Below are positions 18,639 to 27,733 of a DNA stretch of 64,000 bases, one piece after another. Where the stretch lies: the NCBI RefSeq assembly GCF_002270355.1, contig NZ_NJFZ01000003.1:62001-126000 (forward strand), written 5' to 3'. Origin of the DNA: Flectobacillus sp. BAB-3569 (GTDB lineage Bacteria > Bacteroidota > Bacteroidia > Cytophagales > Spirosomataceae). The translations under genes and the position numbers were made by a program. The first letter of the stretch is position 1. Every line of letters begins with the position of its first letter. A model generated the notes under the pieces. That model made no database searches and was not told where the DNA came from. It saw nothing but the letters and a program-made list of their open reading frames with translations.

Positions 18639-20660
18639 ATGAAACAAGTAATATTATTGCTCATTTTAGGCATTATTGCGCCTAAGTTACAAGCACAGGT
18701 ATCCAATGAGGATATTTTGGGTACTTCAGCCGAAGGCGTTTCTGAGGAAACCTTTGAAAATTGGCTTCAAATCCAGTCCAATCCAATTGATATTAATCGC
18801 GTGGATTATGAGTCTCTGTCGGAGCTTGGTATCTTATCAACTATCCAATTAAAGGCATTTTTTGATTACCGAAAATCCTTCGGCCCTTTTGTTTCTATTT
18901 ATGAATTACAATCTATTCCAGAATTGAGCCTCGAAGTGCTGAAAAAACTAGCTCCTTTGATTACTTGCAGTCAGGAAATTAATTCAATCGGGCGTGATTT
19001 AAGACTGGCTAAAAGTTGGCTTTTACTCCGTATTAGTCAAACATTGGAAGAAAAGAAAGGCTTTAGCCCACCCACTAAGACTTCTATCGTTCGCTATGCG
19101 GATAGTCCAGTTAAAAGTTTACTCCGATACAAATACGCCAACCCCAAGAATTTAAGTATTGGTTTTACCATTGAAAAAGATGAAGGAGAAAACAATTGGA
19201 CTGATTTTACATCATTTCATGTACAAATACAAAATAAAGGTATCCTGAGAAATCTTATTGTAGGGGATTATCAACTTCAAATGGGGCAAGGACTAGCCAC
19301 AGGAGGAGGGTTTAGTTTAGGAAAAAGTGCCGAAACAATATTATTTACCCGTAAGCCTACTTTGGGAGGTCGCCCGTATACATCCACGCTTGAATCAGGC
19401 TTTTTCAGAGGAGTACTCACTAATTTTCAATGGCGAAAATGGCAAGGTCTAGGCTTTATATCACGTGTATCGAGAGATGCTAATCAATTAGAGCCTGACT
19501 CACTTGGCGTAGTGAATGTCTCTTCGCTTCAAACCTCTGGTTTTCATAGAACTACTTCAGAAATAGCCGATAAAAATGCCTTACTCGAAACAAACTTAGG
19601 AGGTGGATTTAGCTATCAATCTGAGTTTTCACGAGTGGGAATGATGCTTCATTACACCTATTTTGATAAATCATTACTGAAAGCAAATAAAACGTATAAT
19701 CAATATGAGTTCGCAGGTTTTCAAAATATTTTGCTGAGTTTTTACTACAATTACACCTTGTCATTTGCTCAAGTTTTTGGTGAGATAACTCGCTCAAGTA
19801 GTGGAGGATACGGTGCAATATTAGGTGCGATTGGTAGCCTTAATCGTCGTTGGGATATGTCACTGCTATTTCGAAAGTTTACACCTGATTTTCATTCTTT
19901 TTACGGTAATGCTTTTTCTGAAAATACACGGAATATCAATGAAACGGGCATTTATTGGGGCATAAAATTTATGCCTAGTCGTCGTTGGCAATGGACAGCC
20001 TATGTTGATTATTTTTATTTTCCTTGGTACAAATATCTAGTCGATAAACCTCGTACACAAGGCTTTGAAACATTACTCAAACTGAGTTATCAACCTTCTA
20101 AATTATCAAGAATTTCAGGGCAATTAAGATTGGAACATAAAGAAGAAAATTTTAGTTGGAAAGAAAGCTATATCGAAAATAACAAAACTAAAACTCGAAC
20201 CATTACTGAAGTAACCCCTCGATATCGTTGGACTTTTAACAGCTATTACTCCAATAAGTTGACCAGTAATATCTCGATTCAATCTAGGATTTCGGGAAGT
20301 GCTTTTAAGTTTCAAAAACAGAATGCAACCTATGGTTGGGCTGTATCGCAGGATGCTAAGTGGAACAAGGGAGCTTGGTCATTTGCCATGCGAATAGCCT
20401 ATTTTTCGACACAGGATTACGATAATCGACAATATACCTATGAGCAAGACGTACAATATGCTTTTTCCTTTCCTGCTTATTATGGGCGAGGCTGGCGCTA
20501 TTACAGTGTTTTGTCTTATGATATAAATAAAAACTTAACATTTTGGCTAAGATGGTCAAGAACTGACTATATTAACCAAGAAACCGTGGGAAGCGGTCTT
20601 GACGAGATACCCGTTCCACATAGGAGTGATGTAAAAGCACAAATAAGGTGGGTATTTTAG
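18639..20660 (+). CDS. Helix-hairpin-helix domain protein with predicted outer-membrane barrel
   Basis: This 673-aa exported protein has a signal peptide MKQVILLLILGIIAPKLQAQ. A ComEA-like helix-hairpin-helix part follows (about 40-115: NPIDINRVDYESLSELGILS, IYELQSIPELSLEVLKKLAP). The rest is rich in alternating aromatic beta strands and ends WLRWSRTDYIN ... QIRWVF, a terminal aromatic residue typical of outer-membrane barrels. Such HhH-barrel proteins are widespread in Bacteroidota with no assigned function; DNA uptake has been suggested from the HhH part only. No com genes are adjacent. Confidence 0.8.
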   Translation: MKQVILLLILGIIAPKLQAQVSNEDILGTSAEGVSEETFENWLQIQSNPIDINRVDYESLSELGILSTIQLKAFFDYRKSFGPFVSIYELQSIPELSLEVLKKLAPLITCSQEINSIGRDLRLAKSWLLLRISQTLEEKKGFSPPTKTSIVRYADSPVKSLLRYKYANPKNLSIGFTIEKDEGENNWTDFTSFHVQIQNKGILRNLIVGDYQLQMGQGLATGGGFSLGKSAETILFTRKPTLGGRPYTSTLESGFFRGVLTNFQWRKWQGLGFISRVSRDANQLEPDSLGVVNVSSLQTSGFHRTTSEIADKNALLETNLGGGFSYQSEFSRVGMMLHYTYFDKSLLKANKTYNQYEFAGFQNILLSFYYNYTLSFAQVFGEITRSSSGGYGAILGAIGSLNRRWDMSLLFRKFTPDFHSFYGNAFSENTRNINETGIYWGIKFMPSRRWQWTAYVDYFYFPWYKYLVDKPRTQGFETLLKLSYQPSKLSRISGQLRLEHKEENFSWKESYIENNKTKTRTITEVTPRYRWTFNSYYSNKLTSNISIQSRISGSAFKFQKQNATYGWAVSQDAKWNKGAWSFAMRIAYFSTQDYDNRQYTYEQDVQYAFSFPAYYGRGWRYYSVLSYDINKNLTFWLRWSRTDYINQETVGSGLDEIPVPHRSDVKAQIRWVF

Positions 20661-20661
20661 T

Positions 20662-20690
20662 AATTTGAAGATTTGAAAATGTGATGTAAT
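20662..20690 (+). repeat. ATTTGAAGATTTGAAAAT repeat copy
   Basis: A single copy sits immediately after the stop of the HhH/barrel gene. It is the same word as in 7676-7770 and 62883-63292, but no opposing arm is present here. Confidence 0.6.
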
Positions 20691-20907
20691 GGTGTTCGAA
20701 AGATATGAAAAGTTATCAATTTCGGATTTCTGATGTTGAATATTGGAATAGTTTGAAGTTCTATTCCAATACTAGCCTATCGTCATGAATACTTTCAGGT
20801 TATACGTTAAAAAAAGTTAAAAACCTTTTATACAATTAAGATAAGGCAACAATAAACTTTTGCTTGCCGTTACTATCTTTATAGAAACAATCCTAGAGAC
20901 GAGAAAT

Positions 20908-22472
20908 ATGCAATACCAAATACTTTGGGCAGACGATGAAATCGACTTGTTGAAGCCCTACATCATGTTTTTACAGAGCAAAGGTTATGATGTTACACCT
21001 GTGAACTCAGGTGCCGATGCACTAGAAGAGGTAGAGAAAGGAAAATTTGATGTAGTTTTTCTTGATGAAAATATGCCTGGAATGACTGGTTTGGAGGTTT
21101 TACCTCAAATCAAGCAGATGAAGCCCAATTTGCCCGTAATCATGATTACCAAATCTGAAGAGGAGCATATTATGGAAGAGGCTATTGGTTCAAAAATTGC
21201 CGATTACCTGATTAAGCCTCTTAATCCGAATCAGATTTTACTTTCGGTAAAAAAGATTCTTGATAAAAAACGTTTGGAAGAAGAAAAAACCAATATTTCT
21301 TATCAACAAGAATTCCGCCAATTGGCTATGCAGTACCAAGATCGAATCAACCACGAAGAATGGGCAGAAATTTATAAGAAATTGCTATTCTGGGAATTAG
21401 AAATCGACCGTACTGAGAATAAATCAATGGCAGAGGTGTTGAATATGCAGAAGTCTGAAGCTAATTCAAACTTTTCAAGATTTATTGAAGAAAACTACGA
21501 AGATTGGTTGAACGACCCGCGTGCTGACAAACCTTTGATGTCGCACCAATTGATGCGCAAAAGGTATTTCCATTAGTAAATGAAAGTTCACCTTTGTTTT
21601 TCTTGTTGATTGACAACTTACGTTATGACCAATGGAAAATCTTGGAAGGATCAATTCAGGATTACTTCACCGTAGAAGAGGAGAGCTCGTACTATTCTAT
21701 TCTTCCTACTACAACAGCGTATGCTCGTAATGCTATTTTTGCTGGTATGATGCCTTCCGAAATCGAAAAGCAATATCCAAAGCATTGGGTACAAGATCTT
21801 GGCGATAATGAAGACGAAGAAGGTTTTAACCAACATGAGGAGTTTTTCTTGCAAGAACAAATTCGCAAAAGCCGTCTTAGTTACAAAACATCTTACAACA
21901 AAATTATTCACAATAACCAAGGAAAGTCATTGGTCGATAACTTCAATCGTTTGATGCAAAATAACTTGAATGTAATTGTGTATAACTTCGTGGATATGCT
22001 TTCGCACGCACGTACCGACATGGCCATGATCAAGGAATTGGCACCAGATGAGTCGGGGTATCGTAGTATCACTGCAAGCTGGTTTACACACTCGCCTTTG
22101 TTTGATTTAGTGAAAAAGATTTCGGAGAAAAAGGGTCGTTTGATCATTACTACTGACCATGGCATGATTCGTGTGCAAAACCCTGTCAAAATTGTTGGTG
22201 ACCGTTCTGTAAATACCAACTTGAGATATAAGCAAGGCCGAAACTTGAACTGGGATTCAGATGACCATGTATTGATTTGTCGTAAACCAGAAAGATTTTT
22301 CTTGCCTAAAATCAACGTTTCAACAACGTATGTGTTCACTATGGAAGATTATTTCTTTGCGTATCCAAACAATTATAATCATTATGTGAGCCATTATCGT
22401 AATACCTTCCAGCATGGAGGAGTTTCGTTGGAGGAATGTATTATTCCGTTTGTGTATTTGACAGCAAAATAG
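20908..22472 (+). pseudogene. porX: PorX: response regulator with PglZ domain, frameshifted
   Basis: PorX is the T9SS-linked response regulator that couples a receiver domain to a PglZ (alkaline-phosphatase-like) domain. The receiver starts at ATG 20908 (MQYQILWADDEIDLL), with acidic residues D9/D10 and phospho-acceptor D53 in FLDENMPGMTG. A helical linker leads to PLMSHQLMRK. There the frame shifts at AAAA (21559-21562); with one more A the protein continues KVFPLVNESSPLFFLLIDNL, then LRYDQW, TTAYARN and TTDHGMIRV to the end. The repaired length is 521 aa, as in known PorX. The following ORF begins only because of this shift. An assembly indel is the likeliest cause. Confidence 0.92.
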
Positions 22473-22508
22473 TTATGAGTCATTCCTAATTTATGGGTTA
22501 AACTATTT

Positions 22509-22552
22509 ATCAAAAAAGCGGTCGAGAAGTAATTCTCGACCGCTTTTTTGAT
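22509..22552. terminator. porX / ftsE convergent terminator
   Basis: ATCAAAAAAGCGGTCGAGAA is perfectly complementary to 22533-22552, a 20-bp stem with a GTAA loop. It is one member of the dispersed hairpin module. Confidence 0.9.
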
Positions 22553-22670
22553 GGATATGTTGAAACTTTTTGTCATGGGTGAATAAATTCACCCGCTAAT
22601 TGGAATCGTTGGTCAAGAACGAGGCAAAGTGAAACGTAAATTTTTAAAATAATCACTCATTCACTCAATC
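22509..22670 (-). repeat. 3'-end module 1 (hairpin plus CACTCATTCACTCAATC)
   Basis: The hairpin at 22509-22552 and the word AATCACTCATTCACTCAATC at 22651-22670 bracket about 100 bp. The word lies 24 bp beyond the ftsE stop. The same arrangement follows three other minus-strand genes. Confidence 0.7.
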
Positions 22671-22693
22671 TCAATTCACTAAATAATGGATGA

Positions 22694-23401
22694 CTATAAA
22701 TCATCTGACTTAACATATCCGTTATCACATTTCAAAATACGAGCTGGAAACTGACGAATCATGTCAAAGTCGTGTGTAGCCATCAATATAGCAGTACCTG
22801 CTTTGTTAATATCCTTGAAAAGTTGCAAAATCTGAGCCGAAACTTCAGGGTCGAGATTACCTGTAGGTTCGTCGGCAAACAAAATTTGGGGTTCGTTTAA
22901 TAAGGCTCTGGCAATTACAACCCTCTGTTGTTCTCCACCCGAGAGTTGATGCGGCATTTTATCTTTAGCAGAAGCCAAGCCTACTTGCATGAGAACCTCC
23001 GCAATACGGGTTTTCATTTTGGCACGGTCTGTCCAGCCAGTAGCTTCCAATACCCACATTAAATTTTCATTTACATTTCTGTCCATAAACAACTGAAAGT
23101 CCTGAAACACTACGCCAATTTTACGGCGCAAGAAGGGGCGTTCAGATAGTTTCATAGTTTCGATTTGGTATCCCGCAACTTTGGCTGTGCCTTGTTGTAG
23201 CCACAAATCGGCATATAAGGTTTTGAGAAGGGAGCTTTTGCCACTTCCTGTGCGACCGATTAAAAAGACAAATTCACCTTTATTGATTGTAAAATTCACA
23301 TCGTTCAAAACGATTCTGTCGTTCTGATAGATAAAAGCATTCTGTAAGGATACTACAGGTTCTGCGTTGAACATATCGAGTTGATTTGGTTTGTTTTTCA
23401 A
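22694..23401 (-). CDS. ftsE: Cell-division ATP-binding protein FtsE
   Basis: This 235-aa ABC ATPase works with the membrane protein FtsX to regulate peptidoglycan hydrolases at the septum. Walker A GRTGSGKSSLLK, Q-loop VVFQDFQLFMDR, signature LSGGEQQRVVIARALLN, Walker B ILFADEPTGNLDPE and H-loop MATHDFDMI are all present. The Q-loop and DEPTGNLDP phrases are typical of FtsE. It carries an N-terminal extension MKNKPNQLDMFNAEP. FtsX is not adjacent, as is common in Bacteroidota. Confidence 0.88.
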   Translation of the reverse strand: MKNKPNQLDMFNAEPVVSLQNAFIYQNDRIVLNDVNFTINKGEFVFLIGRTGSGKSSLLKTLYADLWLQQGTAKVAGYQIETMKLSERPFLRRKIGVVFQDFQLFMDRNVNENLMWVLEATGWTDRAKMKTRIAEVLMQVGLASAKDKMPHQLSGGEQQRVVIARALLNEPQILFADEPTGNLDPEVSAQILQLFKDINKAGTAILMATHDFDMIRQFPARILKCDNGYVKSDDL

Positions 23402-23468
23402 ATATACAAAAAAGCCTTTTTGGTTGGTTTATTTGTGTAGGCTTATCTGGTATATGGTCAGATAAAAC

Positions 23469-23498
23469 AAAAAGGATAGACCGTAGCCTATCCTTTTT
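23469..23498 (-). terminator. Terminator after fructose-6-phosphate aldolase
   Basis: AAAAAGGATAG and CTATCCTTTTT form an 11-bp stem with an 8-nt loop, 30 bp downstream of the fsa stop on the minus strand. Confidence 0.88.
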
Positions 23499-23528
23499 GA
23501 AAGTATCAAATCAAAATGCTTTCAAATA

Positions 23529-24185
23529 TTAAGCATTTGTTTTAGCATGGTCTGACAAGAATTTCTCCAAACCGATGTCTGTCAATGGGTGTTTCAACAA
23601 CGCTGTGATAGCAGACAAAGGACCAGTCATTACATCAGCACCGATTTCAGCACATTTGATGATATGAATAGGGTGACGTACTGATGCCGCAAGGATTTCA
23701 GTATCGAAACCGTAGTTATCATAGATTGTACGGATTTGTTCGATAAGCTCAATACCATCGAAAGAAATGTCATCCAAACGACCGATAAATGGAGATACAT
23801 AAGACGCTCCAGCTTTAGCAGCTAACAACGCTTGACCTGCTGAGAAAATCAAAGTACAGTTCGTTTTGATACCTTTTTCTGAAAAATAACGAAGTGCTTT
23901 CACACCATCTTTAATCATTGGGATTTTCACAACGATTTTATCATCCAATTCAGCTAATTCTTCGCCTTCACGAATCATACCTTCGAAATCTGTCGCAATA
24001 ACTTCTGCTGAAACATCACCGTCTACGATTTCGCAGATAGCTTTGTAGTGCTTCAACACGTTGTTTTTACCACTGATACCTTCTTTGGCCATCAATGAAG
24101 GGTTGGTAGTTACACCGTCTAATACGCCTAAATCCTGTGCTTCTTGGATTTCTTTGAGATTGGCTGTGTCAATAAAAAACTTCAT
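23529..24185 (-). CDS. fsa: Fructose-6-phosphate aldolase / small transaldolase
   Basis: This 218-aa enzyme of the TalC/Fsa subfamily forms a Schiff base with K87 in [10 protein letters not shown]. The start [43 protein letters not shown] and [10 protein letters not shown] are family hallmarks. Members either cleave fructose 6-phosphate or act as transaldolase; sequence alone does not separate the two. It is a single-gene unit with its own terminator. Confidence 0.92.
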   Translation of the reverse strand: MKFFIDTANLKEIQEAQDLGVLDGVTTNPSLMAKEGISGKNNVLKHYKAICEIVDGDVSAEVIATDFEGMIREGEELAELDDKIVVKIPMIKDGVKALRYFSEKGIKTNCTLIFSAGQALLAAKAGASYVSPFIGRLDDISFDGIELIEQIRTIYDNYGFDTEILAASVRHPIHIIKCAEIGADVMTGPLSAITALLKHPLTDIGLEKFLSDHAKTNA

Positions 24186-24570
24186 AGCTGTTTTTGATTA
24201 TGATTTTTGGCTACCCTCTGGCATGAGAGTAAGGGATAAAGCTTTCCGAGTACAAAATTATAAAAAGCTGGCAAGAAAAGAAGGAATATTTTGATTTATC
24301 TATAACAGTATAGAACAGTTGTGGAGATTACTTTAAGAAAGGGCAAAAAAAAATGGCAAATTCACCGCTCAACCAACCTACCCTTGCTTCGATCAAGACC
24401 TGGGGGATTCGGAGGGAGCTGGTAATTTGCCAGTGCAAATATGGCAGGTTTTGTTGTTTTTTCAAAACCTAGGTAGCAAATTTGTTAAAAAATTTCTATC
24501 AAAAATTGAGTAAAAACAGTTAAATATTCTATTACGGTTTGATTACCAGTTTTTTAAATAACATATTACA
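24186..24570. other. Intergenic region carrying the SRP RNA
   Basis: The only feature seen is the SRP RNA at about 24350-24432 on the minus strand. The remaining sequence is AT-rich and shows no ORF. Confidence 0.6.
24350..24432 (-). ncRNA. ffs: Signal recognition particle RNA (small bacterial type)
   Basis: Read on the minus strand, the closing helix GGCAAATTACC pairs with GGTGAATTTGCC. The apical part contains CCCCCAGGTC and GAAGCAAGGGTAGG, the conserved asymmetric-loop half-sites of SRP domain IV. A T9 run follows at the 3' end. The length of about 80-100 nt fits the small SRP RNA. The tetraloop region reads TTGATC instead of the usual GGAA type, which lowers certainty a little. Exact ends are estimated. 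Confidence 0.8.
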
Positions 24571-25299
24571 ATGAGAAAAAAAGTAATAAAAAAAATCGCT
24601 TTGTCGATGATTTTTCCTGTTTTGATGGGTTGGATGACTGCTTGTACAGGTTCGGCGGAGGCTTTTTTAGAAAAAGCAAAGGGAGAATTACAAAAAGGAA
24701 AAGCTAAAGAAGCTATCGAATACCTCAATCAAGCTATTGATAAGGATGCCCAAAGCGCTGCTGCTTTCAATATGCGTGGTGCTGCATATTTCGAATTGAA
24801 AGATTACACCAATGCTCTTTTGGATTACGAGCAAGCTATCAAATTAGATGCTAGCAATTACAAACCATTTTTTAACCGTGCCTCAATTAAAATGGAGCAA
24901 TCTAACTGGCAAGGTGCTTATGAAGATTGTACTAAGGCAATAGAGCTTGCACCTAAAGAAGCAGAGTTGTACGTAAAAAGAGGTATCATCGAAGCGGCTT
25001 TACAAAAAGCAGACGAAGCAATTCATGACTTTGATAAGGCACTTGAAATAGACCCTAAAGATACCAATGCTTTGTATAACAGAGGGAACATCAAATTTCA
25101 AAGTGCTGAATTAGAAGATGCCATTAAGGATTTTACAGAAGCTGTAAAAATTGATGCTCAATTTGCAAAAGCTTATTATGGCTTGGGCTTAGCCTACCAA
25201 AAATTGGGAAACTCTGACGCAAGTTGTATGAATCTCAAACAAGCAAATCGCTTGGGTTATCCTGATGCGAAGACAGCGTTGGAGACTTATTGTAAATAA
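24571..25299 (+). CDS. Tetratricopeptide-repeat lipoprotein
   Basis: This 242-aa exported protein has a likely lipoprotein signal ending MGWMTACTGSAEA (lipobox Cys near residue 25). At least five TPR units of 34 residues follow, with repeats such as AIEYLNQAIDKDAQSAAAFN, ALLDYEQAIKLDASNYKPFF and AIHDFDKALEIDPKDTNALY. TPR proteins serve as assembly scaffolds. No partner can be named from the neighbours. Confidence 0.88.
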   Translation: MRKKVIKKIALSMIFPVLMGWMTACTGSAEAFLEKAKGELQKGKAKEAIEYLNQAIDKDAQSAAAFNMRGAAYFELKDYTNALLDYEQAIKLDASNYKPFFNRASIKMEQSNWQGAYEDCTKAIELAPKEAELYVKRGIIEAALQKADEAIHDFDKALEIDPKDTNALYNRGNIKFQSAELEDAIKDFTEAVKIDAQFAKAYYGLGLAYQKLGNSDASCMNLKQANRLGYPDAKTALETYCK

Positions 25300-25317
25300 T
25301 AATTAGTCAAAGAGAGG

Positions 25318-25374
25318 ACAGGCACAAGGTATTGGTGGTTTTATAGCTGATGCTTTGTGCCTGTTTGTTTTTTA
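25318..25374 (+). terminator. Terminator after the TPR gene
   Basis: ACAGGCACAA (25318-25327) pairs with TTGTGCCTGT (25355-25364), followed by a T-rich tract. Confidence 0.8.
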
Positions 25375-25400
25375 CGAATAAAAGAAAAGATTATGCCTAT

Positions 25401-27362
25401 TTACCTTATTTCCGCGGACTTTGTATAACCTTGCACAGTAAACTTATTTTGTTTATTCTTTTCTGAAAATGAAGTTGTGGCTACAGGTTGAGAACCATCT
25501 CTTGATTTGAACGCTACGACTATATTTGCACCATAAATGGAGGCTTCATAGCCATCATAAATATCCATCCGTGAGATATGCCCCATTGGAAGTGTAGTTT
25601 GGTCGAGCATATCAGGGCTTATTTCGAATCCATCAAGAAAGTACTTGATAATCAAAGTAGGCATATATTTTACGGCTCTTGGGCCTATGAATTGTTTGTA
25701 GTAATTACCCATAAAGCTCTGTCCCAAAAAGCGTTTTTGAATATCAATAGATTGTGTAGGTTCTCTCGAAAAGAGGTTCATGTCATATTTTTTAGTATTG
25801 GATTTTCCCTTAACTATTACCTCTTTTAACTCCGTAGATTTTTCTATATCTACTTTTTGAAGCTTCTCAAAAGTCTCCTTCTGTGCAATCTTCAGTTCTT
25901 CTTGGATTTTGGGAGCTTTGAATAAGCGCCAATCAATTTCTAGAGCATCAATCTGGATTGGAGCAATATAGTCTTCATCAATTTTAAAGGGAAACGATTC
26001 TTTTTGATTTTGCACAGATATGGTAGCAGTCGCCTGATTATAAAAGTCTAAATGGTGAAACGTAAATAAACCGCTTTCTTCCATTTCTGCAAAATGAATC
26101 CCTGAAGTAAAGGACGCAGGTATGTCATTACTTTCCAAAAGCATGGTTACACTAAGCTTTTTGGGGTTGACTTTAGGATTTGATAGTAACTTCCCTTTTA
26201 CTTCGATATTATCTTGAGGGAAATATTGATAATGTTTGTTTTTTTCTAGTTTGTATAGTTTATTTTCAAGCGTGAGGAGTTGAAGATTGATATCGTCACT
26301 GGATAAATGGCTCAACTTACTACCAGTTTCTGTATCTAGTAACCATTTTTTCTTTGTGGAATCAATGCTAGGTTGCTCTAGGTAATACATTTTCTGACAC
26401 AGTACTTCCATGTTGGCATCAACAAGGGAGAAGTTGATAATACCTGGCGCTATGTCTTTGGTATTGAAATCTATTCTTGTAGAGTTTTTTGGAGAAAATA
26501 CAGAAAGTTGATTGATTATTTTCCCTTGCTGGTGAATGAGTAAAAGTAGATTGTCTCTAACAGGCTTTACATTTTGTACTCTGATTTTAAGCAAGTCACT
26601 TTCAGGTATTTTATCAACTAAGATGGTATTGCCACTAGCAAGGGTTGAAGGTAATGGCAGGACTTTATTACCCAATTTAAGTTGGTAAATATCTTGAAGT
26701 GATGGCTGAAATTCCATTGTGCCAATGCCTTGTTTATTGGTCTGGATAGCTATTAGAGTATCTTTTTGATTGCTCATAAGCCATACCTTTTCTTCGATGG
26801 GATTGCCAAAGTTATCTTTTACCTCAAATGCGATTCTGTTCCATGTTTGGGCAATGGGCTGGTCGAAAAAGCGAATATTGGTATCTATCTTGGTCGTAGA
26901 AATATCCTTTTCGTAGTTGATATTCAATATGGTTAGGTTTTGCTGTGGGATGAAAAAGTTTCTGGCCCAATTGGTATACACTCTAACCGTGTAAATACCT
27001 GAGGCTAATTTAGCATCTGTTTTAAGTGTGTGCTTTACTTGACCATCTTTAATTTTGAATATCCATCGGTCTACCACAGTTCCAGTTTTGGGATAAACCA
27101 AATCAATATACAAAGGAACACTTAGCGAGGAGGCTTGAAGAGATTCCGCATCAAAAATCGTTGCTTCCAGTTGTATGTCCTCTCCAGCAATGTAGGTATT
27201 TTTGTTAAGCTGGAATAAGATTTTCTCTGGTCTCAGTACGACAGAAGTTGTGTCATTTTGAGCAATAGACCAATTTTGACAGGTAGAAATGAGCGATAAA
27301 ATAACGGAGAAAATGGCGATTTTACGCATTTTCGAAAGCGTTTGTAGAATAGGAGTTTTCAT
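25401..27362 (-). CDS. Exported MG2-like protein with TonB-plug-like C-terminus
   Basis: This 653-aa secreted or envelope protein begins with a signal peptide (start at residue 1 or at M12 MRKIAIFSVILSLIST). The N-terminal part, EKILFQLNKNTYIAGEDIQL ... SGIYTVRVYTNWARNFF, matches the macroglobulin-like MG2 domain seen in many Bacteroidota surface proteins. The C-terminal 130 residues (ELKEVIVKGKS ... FLDGFEISPDMLDQT, ISRMDIYDGYEASIYG, FTVQGYTKS) resemble a TonB-dependent receptor plug and carboxypeptidase-regulatory-like layout. Such proteins are usually conserved hypotheticals; no barrel is present. Confidence 0.75.
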   Translation of the reverse strand: MKTPILQTLSKMRKIAIFSVILSLISTCQNWSIAQNDTTSVVLRPEKILFQLNKNTYIAGEDIQLEATIFDAESLQASSLSVPLYIDLVYPKTGTVVDRWIFKIKDGQVKHTLKTDAKLASGIYTVRVYTNWARNFFIPQQNLTILNINYEKDISTTKIDTNIRFFDQPIAQTWNRIAFEVKDNFGNPIEEKVWLMSNQKDTLIAIQTNKQGIGTMEFQPSLQDIYQLKLGNKVLPLPSTLASGNTILVDKIPESDLLKIRVQNVKPVRDNLLLLIHQQGKIINQLSVFSPKNSTRIDFNTKDIAPGIINFSLVDANMEVLCQKMYYLEQPSIDSTKKKWLLDTETGSKLSHLSSDDINLQLLTLENKLYKLEKNKHYQYFPQDNIEVKGKLLSNPKVNPKKLSVTMLLESNDIPASFTSGIHFAEMEESGLFTFHHLDFYNQATATISVQNQKESFPFKIDEDYIAPIQIDALEIDWRLFKAPKIQEELKIAQKETFEKLQKVDIEKSTELKEVIVKGKSNTKKYDMNLFSREPTQSIDIQKRFLGQSFMGNYYKQFIGPRAVKYMPTLIIKYFLDGFEISPDMLDQTTLPMGHISRMDIYDGYEASIYGANIVVAFKSRDGSQPVATTSFSEKNKQNKFTVQGYTKSAEIR

Positions 27363-27733
27363 CAGTTATTAGGTTGTTAAATTGTAATATCGAACTATTA
27401 AAAGAGTTTAGAGTAAATATAAAGGTTATCAATCAGAGGTTTATTGTAGAATAAGTAATAGTGCAGAATTGATTTGACTTTTGTGTTTTAGGCATAAGGC
27501 AACAGGCACAAGGCACAGAGTGTTCAAATGTTTTTTATTGCCCACAGCCATGCTTTTTTCCAAAACCCACCGCCGAAAGCCGATAACTGAAAGCCCTAAG
27601 CATAATCTTAAATTTTATTTTGCACACTAACGTATGAAAATGAGAAAAATAAAAGGCATAGAAATTCATTTTTGAAGTAAGAAATAATGCTTCACCCTTG
27701 AACCTCTATGCCTTTTCAAAATTAATCAGTTAT
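27363..27733. other. Intergenic region with a dispersed approximately 150-bp repeat
   Basis: It carries one full copy of the long repeat family (27482-27632). The end near 27700 abuts the glycine-rich gene. Confidence 0.6.
27482..27632 (+). repeat. Long dispersed repeat, copy 1
   Basis: It starts TGTGTTTTAGG, then AAGGCAACAGGCACAAGGCA and GAGTGTT, passes GCCGATAACTGAAAGC and ends AATCTTAAATTTTATTTTGC. Two further copies lie at 45999-46152 (same orientation) and 46989-47149 (inverted). Confidence 0.8.

Noticed and set aside
21559-21562. Programmed ribosomal frameshift in porX
   Set aside because: There is no X-XXY-YYZ slippery heptamer and six other genes show the same type of one-base break, so a sequence indel is simpler.
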